Positions 1 through 8,692 of a stretch of 64,000 nt of DNA are shown here, piece after piece. A program made the translations under genes and the position numbers. Source of the DNA: an uncultured Eubacteriales bacterium (lineage in GTDB: Bacteria; Bacillota; Clostridia; Lachnospirales; Lachnospiraceae); assembly GCA_900318405.1 (NCBI GenBank), contig ONKP01000001.1, positions 1-64,000 on the forward strand. The letters run 5' to 3'. Each line of letters starts with the position of its first letter. The first letter of the stretch is position 1. The notes beneath the pieces are model-generated. The model saw nothing but the letters and a program-made list of their open reading frames with translations. It had not been told where the DNA came from and made no database searches.

Positions 1-127
1 ATAATCTGACGCTGATTCCATCAGATTAAACTACACCGTACCTTCTGATAATGTGACGGATAATCTTTCTTTTGGTGAGGAATAAAATCGCGGATTACAG
101 TGATATTTGCTAGATGGAAGAGACGTG
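1..127. other. Window edge without a recognisable gene
   Basis: No credible ORF or RNA gene is visible here. A perfect 8-bp inverted repeat (TAATCTGA at 2-9, TCAGATTA at 21-28) can form a small hairpin; it may be the tail of a transcription unit lying outside the window. Nothing else is supported. Confidence 0.4.
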
Positions 128-173
128 AAATCCCCGGAACCCTTTATTTATAAGGATTTCCCGGGGATTTTCT
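128..173 (-). terminator. Hairpin downstream of tRNA-Leu, probable terminator
   Basis: AAATCCCCGG at 128-137 pairs with CCGGGGATTT at 161-170 around an AT-rich loop. It lies just 3' of the tRNA-Leu gene on the minus strand and is flanked by A/T on both sides, so it could stop transcription in either direction. The U-tract on the minus strand is weak. Confidence 0.55.
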
Positions 174-175
174 AA

Positions 176-259
176 TGCCGGCGGCGGGAATCGAACCCGC
201 ACGATATTTCTATCAGCGGATTTTGAGTCCGCCTCGTCTACCAGTTCCAACACGCCGGC
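176..259 (-). tRNA. tRNA-Leu (anticodon CAA)
   Basis: Minus-strand cloverleaf with a 7-bp acceptor stem (GCCGGCG with CGCCGGC), a long variable arm as expected for leucine, a GGTTCGA-type T loop and anticodon loop CTCAAAA, giving anticodon CAA. The 3' CCA is not encoded. Upstream (264-287) a GC-rich stem-loop, GCGGCAG with CTGCCGC, separates the tRNA from the transpeptidase gene; it may end that gene's transcript or lie in the tRNA leader. Confidence 0.93.
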
Positions 260-338
260 TTACGCGGCAGCATAACTCAGCTGCCGCATACTTTATGCAT
301 TTTATCACAGGCGGGTATCATTTGTGAAGCAGACTTTT

Positions 339-1871
339 TCACTCATGAATAACAATCGCCGTGCCCGCATCGATATTGTCGTAAATCTTTTCCGCCGTAT
401 CATACGGCAGATTCACGCATCCATGCGAACCATTCGTCTTGTAGATATCACCGCCAAATGCTGACCGCCAGGTGGCATCATGCAGACCCTCTCCCTCGAA
501 GAAAGGCATCCAGAACGACACCTTGGTTTCATAATCATTGCCGTTGGCATTCTGACCGGTCAGCACGGAAGGACTCTCCTTATAGGCGAGCGGAAAAATA
601 CCGATCTCCGTGTCAAACCCTTTCGATGCATCACCGGTCACACAGTCGCTGTCCACAACCAGCGTTCCGTTCTTGTAGAACCAGATATGCTGCGAGCTGA
701 TATCCACCTCGACGTAGGTTCCGTTCAGATCATCCGTGCCCTCCCGGCCCAGATACAGCGGATTTCCATAATCATTTGTCTGGATATACTCCGGCTCCCT
801 TGACACCGGCTCGTCGGTTTCAATGTCCGCCGTGAGCTGCTTGCACTCGGCATCCTGATCAATGGTGTAACCGTATTCCACCGAACCGGCGCTGAAGCTG
901 ATCTCCTCGCCGTCCGTCGCAGTAAATGTTCTCGCAATATACCGTGTATTGTATTTCGAAGCCAGATCGCTCACATAAGAAGAAACAGCATCCTGATCCA
1001 CCGTGATGCTTCCGTCATCGGCGACACTGAGCCAGCCCATGATCGTATTCGCATCCAGGACTTCTGTCTGTGTTCCGAATTCATAGGTCACAGACATATT
1101 CTGGTATTTATCCAGAACAGCCGCTTTATTTTTTTCATCGGCTTCCTGCTGCAGCGACGTCTTCAGCGATTCATCCGGATCTGCCGAAGTATATACGCTG
1201 TCAGGCAGCGTCATCGTCACGCCGCTCTCTTCTGTTCCGTTCGCAACAGCCTGATCGATCTGCTCTTTGACAAACGACTGCAGGGCGGTGTCATCCACCT
1301 CATTGCCCTTGCTTCCATCCGTAACGGTATAGGTGCCGTCATCACTCTGCGTCAGCTCAGGATCCTGCGTCGCTGTCCGCGGCACGGAAAAATTTGCCGA
1401 CTGCACAAAACTGTCAAACGTACTCTCATCAAAAGCCCAGCTCATCGTCTCTGTGAGCGACTCACCGGTCCTCTTCAGCTGCATCATGCGTGCAAAATCA
1501 GATGTCTGTGCCTTCAGCGCATCCTGCAGCTTTTCCGAGAGCGCCTGTGTATCCGGCGTATAACCGAACTGCGACGCAGTACCGGTAAGAACAGCGGTTC
1601 CGTTTTCATCGATCTCCACGGAAAAATCCTTGCACTGCTCCGCCAGAGCTTCTGTCACCTCTTCCGGCGTCTTTCCCGAGACATCACTGCCGTTGATCGT
1701 AGTGCCGTCCAGAAATGTCTCCCGCTCTTTTTCCTTATTCCAGTAATTCTGAAACGCAAGCGCACCGATCAGTGCCGCAGCGAGCAGCGCCAGACCGATG
1801 ATCAGGGCTATATGCCCTGCGCCGATTTTCTTTTTGTTTTTTATTTTATCTGTATCCCTGTTATTCTGCAT
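339..1871 (-). CDS. L,D-transpeptidase with YkuD catalytic domain, membrane anchored
   Basis: Predicted peptidoglycan cross-linking enzyme acting outside the membrane, forming 3-3 links or attaching groups to stem peptides. 510 residues: a short basic cytoplasmic tail, one membrane segment at about residues 20-42, a central region resembling the putative peptidoglycan-binding repeats that precede YkuD in Clostridia, and a C-terminal YkuD domain. The active-site motif SHGCVN is present with Cys near residue 485, preceded by the conserved HDATWR block. It follows lysA on the same strand by about 110 bases. A second, diverged copy lies at 39361-40803. Family assignment is firm; the substrate is inferred. 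Confidence 0.9.
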   Translation of the reverse strand: MQNNRDTDKIKNKKKIGAGHIALIIGLALLAAALIGALAFQNYWNKEKERETFLDGTTINGSDVSGKTPEEVTEALAEQCKDFSVEIDENGTAVLTGTASQFGYTPDTQALSEKLQDALKAQTSDFARMMQLKRTGESLTETMSWAFDESTFDSFVQSANFSVPRTATQDPELTQSDDGTYTVTDGSKGNEVDDTALQSFVKEQIDQAVANGTEESGVTMTLPDSVYTSADPDESLKTSLQQEADEKNKAAVLDKYQNMSVTYEFGTQTEVLDANTIMGWLSVADDGSITVDQDAVSSYVSDLASKYNTRYIARTFTATDGEEISFSAGSVEYGYTIDQDAECKQLTADIETDEPVSREPEYIQTNDYGNPLYLGREGTDDLNGTYVEVDISSQHIWFYKNGTLVVDSDCVTGDASKGFDTEIGIFPLAYKESPSVLTGQNANGNDYETKVSFWMPFFEGEGLHDATWRSAFGGDIYKTNGSHGCVNLPYDTAEKIYDNIDAGTAIVIHE

Positions 1872-1984
1872 AGTGACCCTCCGTTCCCTGATGATTTGTA
1901 TTCATCACTGGTAAAAGACAGGCCATCCCAAAGACTTTACCTCTCCCCTGAAATGAAATGCGGTTCGCGCATACCCCCGTTCTA

Positions 1985-3271
1985 TTACGCGTCACCGAAC
2001 ATTTTCTTATATTCCGGCGTGAAATCCAGTGTAGCGAAATAATCCTTCGGCGTCTCCGGCCGGCGGATCATCTCCCAGCTTCCGTCTTCCTTCAGCAGGA
2101 TCTCCGCTGACCACAGTTTGCCGTTGTAGTTATAGCCCATGGAAAAGCCATGTGCGCCGGTATCATGGATAAAGAGAATATCGCCGACATTGATTTCCGG
2201 CAGCATGCGGTCCACAGCAAACTTGTCGTTGTTCTCGCAGAGCGATCCTGTCACATCGTATTTGTGGTCGCAGTCCGCATTTTCCTTGCCCATGACGGTG
2301 ATATGGTGATAAGCGCCGTACATGGCAGGACGCATCAGGTTGCACGCACACGCGTCCACACCGATATACTCCTTGTAAATATGTTTCTGGTTGATGCACT
2401 TCGTGACAAGTCCGCCGTACGGTCCCATCATAAAGCGTCCCATCTCTGTGTAGATCGACACATCGCCCATGCCCGCGGGAACGAGGATCTTGTTGTAGAC
2501 CTCCTCGACGCCGGCACCGATCGCACGGATGTCATTCGGCTCCTGCCACGGCTCATAGGGAATGCCGACACCGCCGGACAGATTGATAAAAGTAATATGG
2601 CAGCCCGTTTCCTTCTGCAGTTTTACCGCGAGACGGAAAAGAATGTCGGCAAGCTTCGGATAATACTCATTCGTCACGGTGTTGCTGCACAGGAACGCGT
2701 GAACACCGAACTCTTCAACGCCCTTTGATTTCAGAATGCGGAAGGCTTCGAACAGCTGCTCTGTCGTCATACCGTACTTGGAATCGCCGGGGTTATCCAT
2801 GATGCCGTTGGACATGGCAAAAAGTCCGCCCGGGTTAAAGCGGCAGCACATTCTCTTCGGGAACTTTCCCACCTTTTTCTCAAACACATCGATGGCCGTG
2901 ATATCATCCAGATTGATGATGGCGCCCATATCATAGGCCTTCTGATATTCCTCCGCCGGCGTATCATTGGAAGAAAACATGATGTGATTGCCGTCGAATC
3001 CCATGGCCTCTGAGAGCATCAGCTCTGTCATCGAAGAACAGTCGCATCCGCAGTCATACTCGCCGAGAATGTGGATCAGCGCCGGCGTAGGCGTCGCTTT
3101 GACGGCAAAATACTCGCGGAACCCCTTGTTCCATGCGAAAGCCTCTTTCACCGCACGCGCGTTCTCACGAATGCCTTTTTCATCATAGATATGAAAGGGC
3201 GTCGGTACATCGGCAATGATCTCTTCCAGCTTTTCCTTTGTGACAAAAGGTACCTTACGGTATTCACTCAT
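1985..3271 (-). CDS. lysA: Diaminopimelate decarboxylase-like PLP enzyme
   Basis: Fold-type III PLP-dependent decarboxylase, predicted to convert meso-diaminopimelate to lysine in the cytoplasm. An AVKA motif near residue 45 carries the expected PLP lysine; the glycine-rich LSGGVGIPY block and the C-terminal CENND and GAHGFSMGYNYNG blocks fit LysA. An earlier in-frame start at 3292 overlaps the upstream stop as ATGA, but the ATG at 3271 has GAGAGG at a suitable distance, so I prefer it (428 aa). Coupled to the rhomboid-like gene. Ornithine/arginine decarboxylases of the same fold are the alternative; overall length and motifs favour lysA. Confidence 0.85.
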   Translation of the reverse strand: MSEYRKVPFVTKEKLEEIIADVPTPFHIYDEKGIRENARAVKEAFAWNKGFREYFAVKATPTPALIHILGEYDCGCDCSSMTELMLSEAMGFDGNHIMFSSNDTPAEEYQKAYDMGAIINLDDITAIDVFEKKVGKFPKRMCCRFNPGGLFAMSNGIMDNPGDSKYGMTTEQLFEAFRILKSKGVEEFGVHAFLCSNTVTNEYYPKLADILFRLAVKLQKETGCHITFINLSGGVGIPYEPWQEPNDIRAIGAGVEEVYNKILVPAGMGDVSIYTEMGRFMMGPYGGLVTKCINQKHIYKEYIGVDACACNLMRPAMYGAYHHITVMGKENADCDHKYDVTGSLCENNDKFAVDRMLPEINVGDILFIHDTGAHGFSMGYNYNGKLWSAEILLKEDGSWEMIRRPETPKDYFATLDFTPEYKKMFGDA

Positions 3272-3288
3272 GACAGTTTCCCATCCTC

Positions 3289-4425
3289 TCATTGAATATG
3301 AACATGATTATACAGATGATCCATACAGTATTCGTGATTTCCCTTACACTTCGAACAGTAGCGGAATTCCAGCGTCGGATCATCGAGCTCTGTTCTTCCG
3401 CAGACTGTACAGCGATGGATCGGCTGACGGCCTTTCCCGTTTCTATATCCTCTCATGCGCTGGCCGGACGTATCACGCGACCCCGCACTGCTGTCATAAT
3501 TCTGCTGCTGACCATAACCATTCTGGCCGTAACCACTGTCATCCGGTCCGTAACCATTCTGCCCGTAACCGGTGTTTCCCGGTCCGTAGCCGTTCTGGCC
3601 GTAGCCGCTGTTGTCCGGTCCGTAACTGTTCTGGCCATAGCCGCTGTTGTCCGGTCCGTAGCCGTTCTGCCCGTAACCGGTGTTGCTCTGCCCGCCGAAC
3701 GTCGTGCGATCTATTTTTTCGCCCGACCGGCGGTTCTGACGCATGAATTTCCGGTAATTATTCCGTGTCTTCCGCTGTGACCTGGTCAGACCGGGCCCTT
3801 TCCTGTAGAGGAAGAAAAACAGCGCCATATTGGCAGCCGATGCGATGATCATCGCACCCAGTACGACCGAATTTCCGGCAATCAGTACGTAGAGCAGATA
3901 GGCTCCGTAAAAGATCACCAGGTATTTGGCCTTGATCGGTATCAGGAACATGAAACGGAATTCCATATTCGGAAAGGTCAGAGCCAGACCGAGAAATACC
4001 GAAAGGCTGATGTAATAGGTGGAGAAGGACAGACTGTAAAACTCGACTTCCATCGGACTGATGGCATAGGCGATGAATCCCGCGATCACCGTCAGGATCA
4101 GACCGTTAAAAATATAGAAATCGAATTTAAAGTCTCCCCAGACCTGCTCCAGCATCACGCCCTGCTGATAGATACAGAAAAGCATCAGCAGCGTCCAGAT
4201 GGACAGCGATGACGGCGGCATGAGAATCCACGTGACGATACGCCAGACCTGACCTCTTGCAATCAGCGTCGGTGAAAAGCTCAGCAGGGCCAGCGGACTC
4301 GAGCCTGTCACACTGCCCATCAGCTGCAGAATATATCCTGTCACGTAGGTGACGATGATGATCGGCGTCAGATGCTGTATCGCATGACTTCCGAATTTTC
4401 TTTCCAGTCTGTCAAGTATATTCAT
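3289..4425 (-). CDS. Rhomboid-fold membrane protein, probably not a protease, with repeat tail and Cys-rich end
   Basis: 378 aa from the ATG at 4425, which has AAAGGA upstream. Residues 15-210 hold about six hydrophobic segments in the rhomboid/derlin arrangement (WRIVTW near 61 resembles the rhomboid L1 region), but I see no GxSG serine motif or catalytic histidine, so a non-proteolytic role is inferred. Residues about 248-310 are about five 12-residue repeats of the type GYGQNGYGPDNS. The C terminus has CTVC and CSKC pairs plus further Cys/His, a likely zinc ribbon. Its stop overlaps the possible upstream start of lysA. Function unknown. Confidence 0.75.
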   Translation of the reverse strand: MNILDRLERKFGSHAIQHLTPIIIVTYVTGYILQLMGSVTGSSPLALLSFSPTLIARGQVWRIVTWILMPPSSLSIWTLLMLFCIYQQGVMLEQVWGDFKFDFYIFNGLILTVIAGFIAYAISPMEVEFYSLSFSTYYISLSVFLGLALTFPNMEFRFMFLIPIKAKYLVIFYGAYLLYVLIAGNSVVLGAMIIASAANMALFFFLYRKGPGLTRSQRKTRNNYRKFMRQNRRSGEKIDRTTFGGQSNTGYGQNGYGPDNSGYGQNSYGPDNSGYGQNGYGPGNTGYGQNGYGPDDSGYGQNGYGQQQNYDSSAGSRDTSGQRMRGYRNGKGRQPIHRCTVCGRTELDDPTLEFRYCSKCKGNHEYCMDHLYNHVHIQ

Positions 4426-4529
4426 TCCAGTTCCTTTCGTGTGGACATCACCGGAATCTCCCCCGCGCATTACACGTCATTATACGAGTGCGTCTCCTGA
4501 TTTGTCAACGAGACGTGTGCATGTAACCA

Positions 4530-5627
4530 TCAGCGGTTCCACGCGCGCTTCACAGTGTCCAGGCGGGCTGTCGTGCCTGTAAGCAGGGCATCAGCAAGCA
4601 CGATGGCTGTCATGGATTCAACGACCACAACCGCTCTCGGCACAATAACCGGATCATGACGCCCCCTGACCTCTATGCGGACGGGCGTTCCGTCCGTATG
4701 AACCGTATTCTGTGCCTGCGCGATGGACGGCGTAGCCTTGACAGCGCAGCGGAGAAAAATATCGGCGCCGTCGCTGATGCCGGCCAGCATGCCGCCGCCA
4801 TGATTGGACGTCGGGCGGATCACACCGTTTTCATCCGTCGTAAAGCCGTCATTATCGTCTCTGCCCGTATGCTCTGCCGCAGCAAAACCGTCACCGATCT
4901 CCACGCCCTTGACAGCGCCGATGGACATGATGGCCTGTGCGAGTCTGGCATCCAGCTTATCAAAGACAGGATCGCCGAGTCCCGGCATCACCCCCGTCGC
5001 ACGGCATTCGATAATGCCGCCGGCTGAATTTTTTTCCGACATGCAGCGTCCCAGATAGGCAGATGCCCTGGTTGCCGCCTGCGCATCAGGCATGCAGAGC
5101 GGATTTTTTCTGATCTCATCCCTGTCAAAGGTTCTCGCCCTGATCGGTCCGATGGCACTGGTCCAGGCCATGACCTCGATGCCGAACTCACGGAGCAGCC
5201 GGCAGGCTACAGCCCCCGCCGCTACACGGCCGACGGTCTCTCTGCCTGAGGAACGCCCGCCGCCGCGATAATCCCGGAAGCCGTATTTCTGATCATAGGT
5301 AAAATCGCCGTGGCCCGGGCGGTAAACATCTTTCAGCGCTGAATAATCAGCCGAGTGCTGATCGGTGTTGATGATCATCAGAGAGATGGGTGTACCCGTC
5401 GTCTTTCCCTCAAAGGTTCCGGACATGATAAGAACGCTGTCGGACTCCTGCCGATGTGTGGCATATCGGCTCTGTCCCGGCTTTCTGCGATCCATATACG
5501 GCTGAATATCTTCCTCTGTCAGGGGAAGCCCCGCAGGGCACCCGTCGATCACTACGCCTATCCCTTTACCATGGGATTCACCCCATGTGGTGATTCTGAA
5601 AGCTCTTCCAAATGTTGATCCCGCCAT
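4530..5627 (-). CDS. aroC: Chorismate synthase
   Basis: Last step of the shikimate pathway: 5-enolpyruvylshikimate-3-phosphate to chorismate, using reduced FMN, in the cytoplasm. 365 aa, the normal length. Family signatures are clear: the N-terminal GESHG block, the central [19 protein letters not shown] region and a C-terminal [11 protein letters not shown] block. The start at 5627 has a good ribosome site (AGGAGG). Its 5' leader contains an intergenic repeat (5664-5715). No other shikimate gene is adjacent, so it is probably its own unit. Confidence 0.97.
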   Translation of the reverse strand: MAGSTFGRAFRITTWGESHGKGIGVVIDGCPAGLPLTEEDIQPYMDRRKPGQSRYATHRQESDSVLIMSGTFEGKTTGTPISLMIINTDQHSADYSALKDVYRPGHGDFTYDQKYGFRDYRGGGRSSGRETVGRVAAGAVACRLLREFGIEVMAWTSAIGPIRARTFDRDEIRKNPLCMPDAQAATRASAYLGRCMSEKNSAGGIIECRATGVMPGLGDPVFDKLDARLAQAIMSIGAVKGVEIGDGFAAAEHTGRDDNDGFTTDENGVIRPTSNHGGGMLAGISDGADIFLRCAVKATPSIAQAQNTVHTDGTPVRIEVRGRHDPVIVPRAVVVVESMTAIVLADALLTGTTARLDTVKRAWNR

Positions 5628-5663
5628 AGGTTCCTCCTTCTACCATAAACTCCAATCATACAA

Positions 5664-5715
5664 GATGCTACCGTACTGTATGAAGCCCGACTGCTCCATC
5701 GCTGCGCAATTCCCG
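5664..5715 (+). repeat. Intergenic repeat, family B (copy 1)
   Basis: This stretch is about 80 percent identical by eye to 38065-38110; both contain GATGCTAC, a GTATKAAGCCCGAC core and CCATYGCTKCG. It lies in the leader of aroC. Related, more diverged pieces occur at 7081, 50577, 60876 and 63416. It does not code for protein. Confidence 0.6.
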
Positions 5716-5782
5716 AGGTCGGCACATGTACATCCGGTCAGAAACTGCTTTTTCAGAAACGTCTGTTCCCGTCATTATACAC

Positions 5783-5820
5783 AAAAAGCCGCGGTCCGGT
5801 AAATACCGGGATCCGCGGCT
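5783..5820 (-). terminator. Intrinsic terminator of the infC-rpmI-rplT operon
   Basis: On the minus strand AGCCGCGG pairs with CCGCGGCT and the inner CCGGTA with TACCGG, followed directly by TTTTT. It lies about 30 bases after the rplT stop. Confidence 0.9.
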
Positions 5821-5849
5821 CTGATCTTTTCTAAAAAATATTCGACAAC

Positions 5850-6218
5850 TCAGGCAGGCTGGCCGGCGATAGCTTTCTTTGCTGTCTCAGCGAGCTGTGC
5901 GAATCCTTCCTTATCGGTTACTGCCATGTCAGCGAGCACCTTACGGTTCAGATCAACACCTGCAGTCTTCAGACCATACATGAACTTGCTGTAGGAAAGA
6001 CCGTTAATTCTTGCTGCAGCATTGATTCTTGCGATCCAGAGCTGACGGAACTGACGCTTTTTCTGCTTACGTCCTGCATAGGAAGAAGTCAGTGCGCGCA
6101 TAACGGACTGTTTTGCGACACGATACTGTTTGCTTCTTGCTCCTCTGTAACCTTTAGCGAGTTTAAGAACTCTGTTATGCTTCTTCTTGGCGTTCAGGCC
6201 GCCTTTGATTCTTGCCAT
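5850..6218 (-). CDS. rplT: 50S ribosomal protein L20
   Basis: Early-assembly 23S rRNA-binding protein of the large subunit. 122 aa, highly basic, starting [16 protein letters not shown] with the family core [12 protein letters not shown] and [19 protein letters not shown]. Third gene of infC-rpmI-rplT, followed by a strong terminator. In Firmicutes L20 represses this operon by binding the leader, which fits the attenuator seen at 7134-7270. Confidence 0.98.
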   Translation of the reverse strand: MARIKGGLNAKKKHNRVLKLAKGYRGARSKQYRVAKQSVMRALTSSYAGRKQKKRQFRQLWIARINAAARINGLSYSKFMYGLKTAGVDLNRKVLADMAVTDKEGFAQLAETAKKAIAGQPA

Positions 6219-6254
6219 TTTAATGATCCTCCTTAACCGGTAATATGAACAGCC

Positions 6255-6452
6255 TTATGCGTAAGGCATGCATCTCTTCATCTGGCGTCTGTTTGTCTGA
6301 TCGAGAACAGCTGCTTTTCTCAGGTTTCTCTTTCTCTTTGTGGTCTTCTTGGTCAGAATATGGCTCTTGTATGCTTTATGTCTGACAATCTTACCGGTAC
6401 CGGTAGTTTCAAAGCGTTTTGCCGCAGCGCGGCGTGTCTTCATCTTAGGCAT
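6255..6452 (-). CDS. rpmI: 50S ribosomal protein L35
   Basis: 65-residue basic large-subunit protein beginning [14 protein letters not shown], with the conserved [15 protein letters not shown] block. Middle gene of the infC operon, 36 bases upstream of rplT, with its own AGGAGG site. Confidence 0.98.
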   Translation of the reverse strand: MPKMKTRRAAAKRFETTGTGKIVRHKAYKSHILTKKTTKRKRNLRKAAVLDQTNRRQMKRCMPYA

Positions 6453-6475
6453 AATATGTTCCTCCTTAACAATGT

Positions 6476-7000
6476 TTACTTCTTTTTCTGTCCGAGAACG
6501 ATGCTCATGTTGCGTCCTTCAATCTTCGGCTGCTTCTCGATCACGGCAATGTCCTCGAGCTGCTTGGCGAAATTTTCAAGGGTCGGACGGCTGGCGTTCA
6601 TATGCGCCATCTCACGTCCGCGGAAACGGATCGTCACCTTCACCTTATCGCCCTTTTCCAGGAATTTTCTTGCAGCGGAGATCTTCGTATTGAGATCATT
6701 GGTATCAATGTTGGGCGTCATGCGCACCTCTTTGATATCCACAATATGCTGCTTCCTGCGGGCCTCCTTTTTGCGGCGGGCCTGCTCATAACGATATTTG
6801 CCAAAATCAATGATCTTGCATACCGGCGGATCCGCCATAGGTGAAACCTTTACAAGATCCACACCTGCATCCTGTGCTCTCTGCAGTGCTTCTCTTGAAG
6901 ACATAACCCCGAGCTGCTCACCGTCCTGTCCTATCACTCGAACCTGCGGGTCACGGATCTGTCCATTGATCTGTACGTCGTTACCTCTGCTGTTGTTAAT
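6476..7000 (-). CDS. infC: Translation initiation factor IF-3 with ATT start codon
   Basis: IF-3 (174 aa) binds the 30S subunit and checks the start codon. The conserved body runs from [12 protein letters not shown] through [22 protein letters not shown] to the C-terminal domain. The open frame extends upstream to an ATG at 7075, but that would add about 25 residues without family similarity and has no obvious ribosome site. An ATT at 7000 is preceded by AAGGAGG at 8 bases, and non-standard ATT/ATC starts are a known self-regulatory feature of infC. I therefore start at ATT. Confidence 0.93.
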   Translation of the reverse strand: MNNSRGNDVQINGQIRDPQVRVIGQDGEQLGVMSSREALQRAQDAGVDLVKVSPMADPPVCKIIDFGKYRYEQARRKKEARRKQHIVDIKEVRMTPNIDTNDLNTKISAARKFLEKGDKVKVTIRFRGREMAHMNASRPTLENFAKQLEDIAVIEKQPKIEGRNMSIVLGQKKK

Positions 7001-7080
7001 TGCCTTGCCCTCCTTACCGCTCAAAAAGAAATTCGCCTGATACTGTCTATACTGACATGTTTTGAAAAGATCCACATCAT

Positions 7081-7131
7081 TGTATTAAACCTGCCGCTTC
7101 GCTGCTTCGCAGTTTCACAGCATTTAATACA
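7081..7131. repeat. Hairpin repeat in the infC leader (family B-like)
   Basis: TGTATTAAA at 7081-7089 pairs with TTTAATACA at 7123-7131; the loop holds GCTTCGCTGCTTCGCAG. The GTATTAA and GCAGTTT pieces resemble the other family B repeats. It sits between the leader terminator and the infC start. Confidence 0.5.
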
Positions 7132-7133
7132 TT

Positions 7134-7270
7134 AAAAAAGTGAATGACATTTCTGTCATCCACTCCTACAGCACACCGGATGTATCCTCCCTGTGAGGAT
7201 ATTCCGTCTGTATTTACCCGCAGCACGCCTCCGTGTACAGGTGAGAGTGGACACTCTTCTTTCTTGTCAA
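7134..7270 (-). promoter_or_regulatory. infC operon leader with attenuator (L20-type)
   Basis: Leader between the promoter and infC. It ends in a textbook terminator (7134-7164): AGTGGATGACA paired with TGTCATTCACT around GAAA, then TTTTTT. Upstream, GTCCACTC near 7243-7250 is complementary to GAGTGGA of the terminator stem, so an alternative antiterminator fold exists; another hairpin forms from ATATCCTC and GGAGGATA. L20-controlled attenuation of infC-rpmI-rplT is established in Bacillus; the same mechanism here is inference from position and structure. Confidence 0.8.
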
Positions 7271-7277
7271 CGTTTGC

Positions 7278-7306
7278 AGTCTATCACGCAAACATTCCTC
7301 TGTCAA
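7278..7306 (-). promoter_or_regulatory. Sigma-A promoter of the infC operon
   Basis: Minus-strand TTGACA (7301-7306), 17-base spacer, TAGACT (7278-7283). It is placed correctly to start the attenuated leader. Confidence 0.85.
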
Positions 7307-7392
7307 TACCCTTATTCTATAACTGTCAGGTTTCCACGTCAGAGACGGACTGCACACCACTGTGCAAGCCCGCCTCCGACGCAGACTTATTA

Positions 7393-8631
7393 TCAGCTTT
7401 CCGACCAGGTTGTGCCGTTCTCGTCGATCCACTTGCCTGAACCTTCATTCTGATAAGCGACGCCGTTGCTGTCAAAATAACTGCCGTCAGAATCCGGCGA
7501 TACAGTGACCGTATTGCCACTGTCATCTTTCAGCGTATACGAAGCAGTGGCTGCCTCCGCAGATGCGTTATCTGACGTGTCATTCTGAGAAGCACTGTTC
7601 GCTGTCTTCCAGCTGCCACCCTCAGAATCCGTCCAGGTGCCGTCTCCGTTGTCGGTGTATGTCTTTCCGCTGGCATCTACATAGGCACCGTCACTGTTCT
7701 TTGCCGCTGTTACCTGATCACCCGCATCATTGACGAGTGTCACATCGGTGGATGCAGATGCCGAAGCATTCAGATAGCCGAGCTCCTGTGCCTTGCTGAA
7801 GATGGCAGATGCTATCTCCTGATGTCCCGCGTCAGAGAATGCCGGATCCGGCATGCTGACGGAATCCATCATGACAAAATGCTCGCTGAAGGCTCCAGAC
7901 AGCGCATTGACATAGTCATCCGGATTGACGACGCCATTGGTGACAGAATCAGGATAGACACCGACGATAATATATTTATCCTGCTGACTGTAGGTGCTGA
8001 GCATCTGTTTGTACTGATCAACAAGCTCGTCCGGAGACTGCCCCCAGCCGCCGAAATAGCCCATGCAGAGCACCGGAATAGCATCCTGGTCATCACGTTC
8101 TGTCTGCTTGTCAGCAACGTCATCAGAGATGATCGTCTCAGTGGCATCGGTGAGTCCGGCGTTTGTATGGTTGGTAATATAGTTCTGCACAACATCATCA
8201 GCCACACCGGCGAGTGTCATCTGGGAAAGCGTACCTCTTGTCTCCCAGGTGTTGTCTTCCACCTTGATATCGGAAAATCCGTTATCCTGGAGAAGTTTTT
8301 CAAACTGCGCAGGATAAGCGTTATCAGCTGTGGTCTCCGTATCATTGAAATCATCGCCCCGGAAGCTGAACATTACCTCAGTGGGTTCCGGTGTCGGTGT
8401 CGGCGTTGCCGTAGGTGTGGGCGTTGCTGTCGGCGTGGGTGTGGCCGTCGGTGTCGGCGTCGCTGTCGGCGTGGCCTCAGCCTTCTCTGCCTCTGCTGCA
8501 GCCTTTGCATCCGCGCGAAGCTTCAGATTCTCCTGACGGCTTCTGTAAAGCATAAAGCCCATAAAGGCTACAATACCGATGAAGATAAACAACATGATAA
8601 AAAACAGTGTTTTTCGTGCTCTGTTGCTCAT
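7393..8631 (-). CDS. Membrane-anchored SGNH-hydrolase-like exported protein with Thr-Pro linker
   Basis: 412 aa. N-terminal membrane segment at about residues 8-30, a short coiled stretch, then a Thr/Pro/Ala repeat linker (about residues 53-85, units of ATPTPT). The globular part begins FRGDDFND, where GDSL/SGNH enzymes have their GDS block; here the serine position reads Asp. A later SDAGHQ resembles the Asp-x-x-His block V. The C terminus carries two repeats of a Gly/Asp-rich kind ending W-x-D/E-S. An extracellular carbohydrate or cell-wall role is inferred; catalysis is doubtful without the serine. GGGGAG precedes the ATG. Stop lies about 90 bases before the infC promoter. Confidence 0.7.
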   Translation of the reverse strand: MSNRARKTLFFIMLFIFIGIVAFMGFMLYRSRQENLKLRADAKAAAEAEKAEATPTATPTPTATPTPTATPTPTATPTPTPEPTEVMFSFRGDDFNDTETTADNAYPAQFEKLLQDNGFSDIKVEDNTWETRGTLSQMTLAGVADDVVQNYITNHTNAGLTDATETIISDDVADKQTERDDQDAIPVLCMGYFGGWGQSPDELVDQYKQMLSTYSQQDKYIIVGVYPDSVTNGVVNPDDYVNALSGAFSEHFVMMDSVSMPDPAFSDAGHQEIASAIFSKAQELGYLNASASASTDVTLVNDAGDQVTAAKNSDGAYVDASGKTYTDNGDGTWTDSEGGSWKTANSASQNDTSDNASAEAATASYTLKDDSGNTVTVSPDSDGSYFDSNGVAYQNEGSGKWIDENGTTWSES

Positions 8632-8692
8632 TTTTGCTCCCCTTCCATAAATTGCATATCAAGTAAGGCAATATATGGATTACTTTATCACA

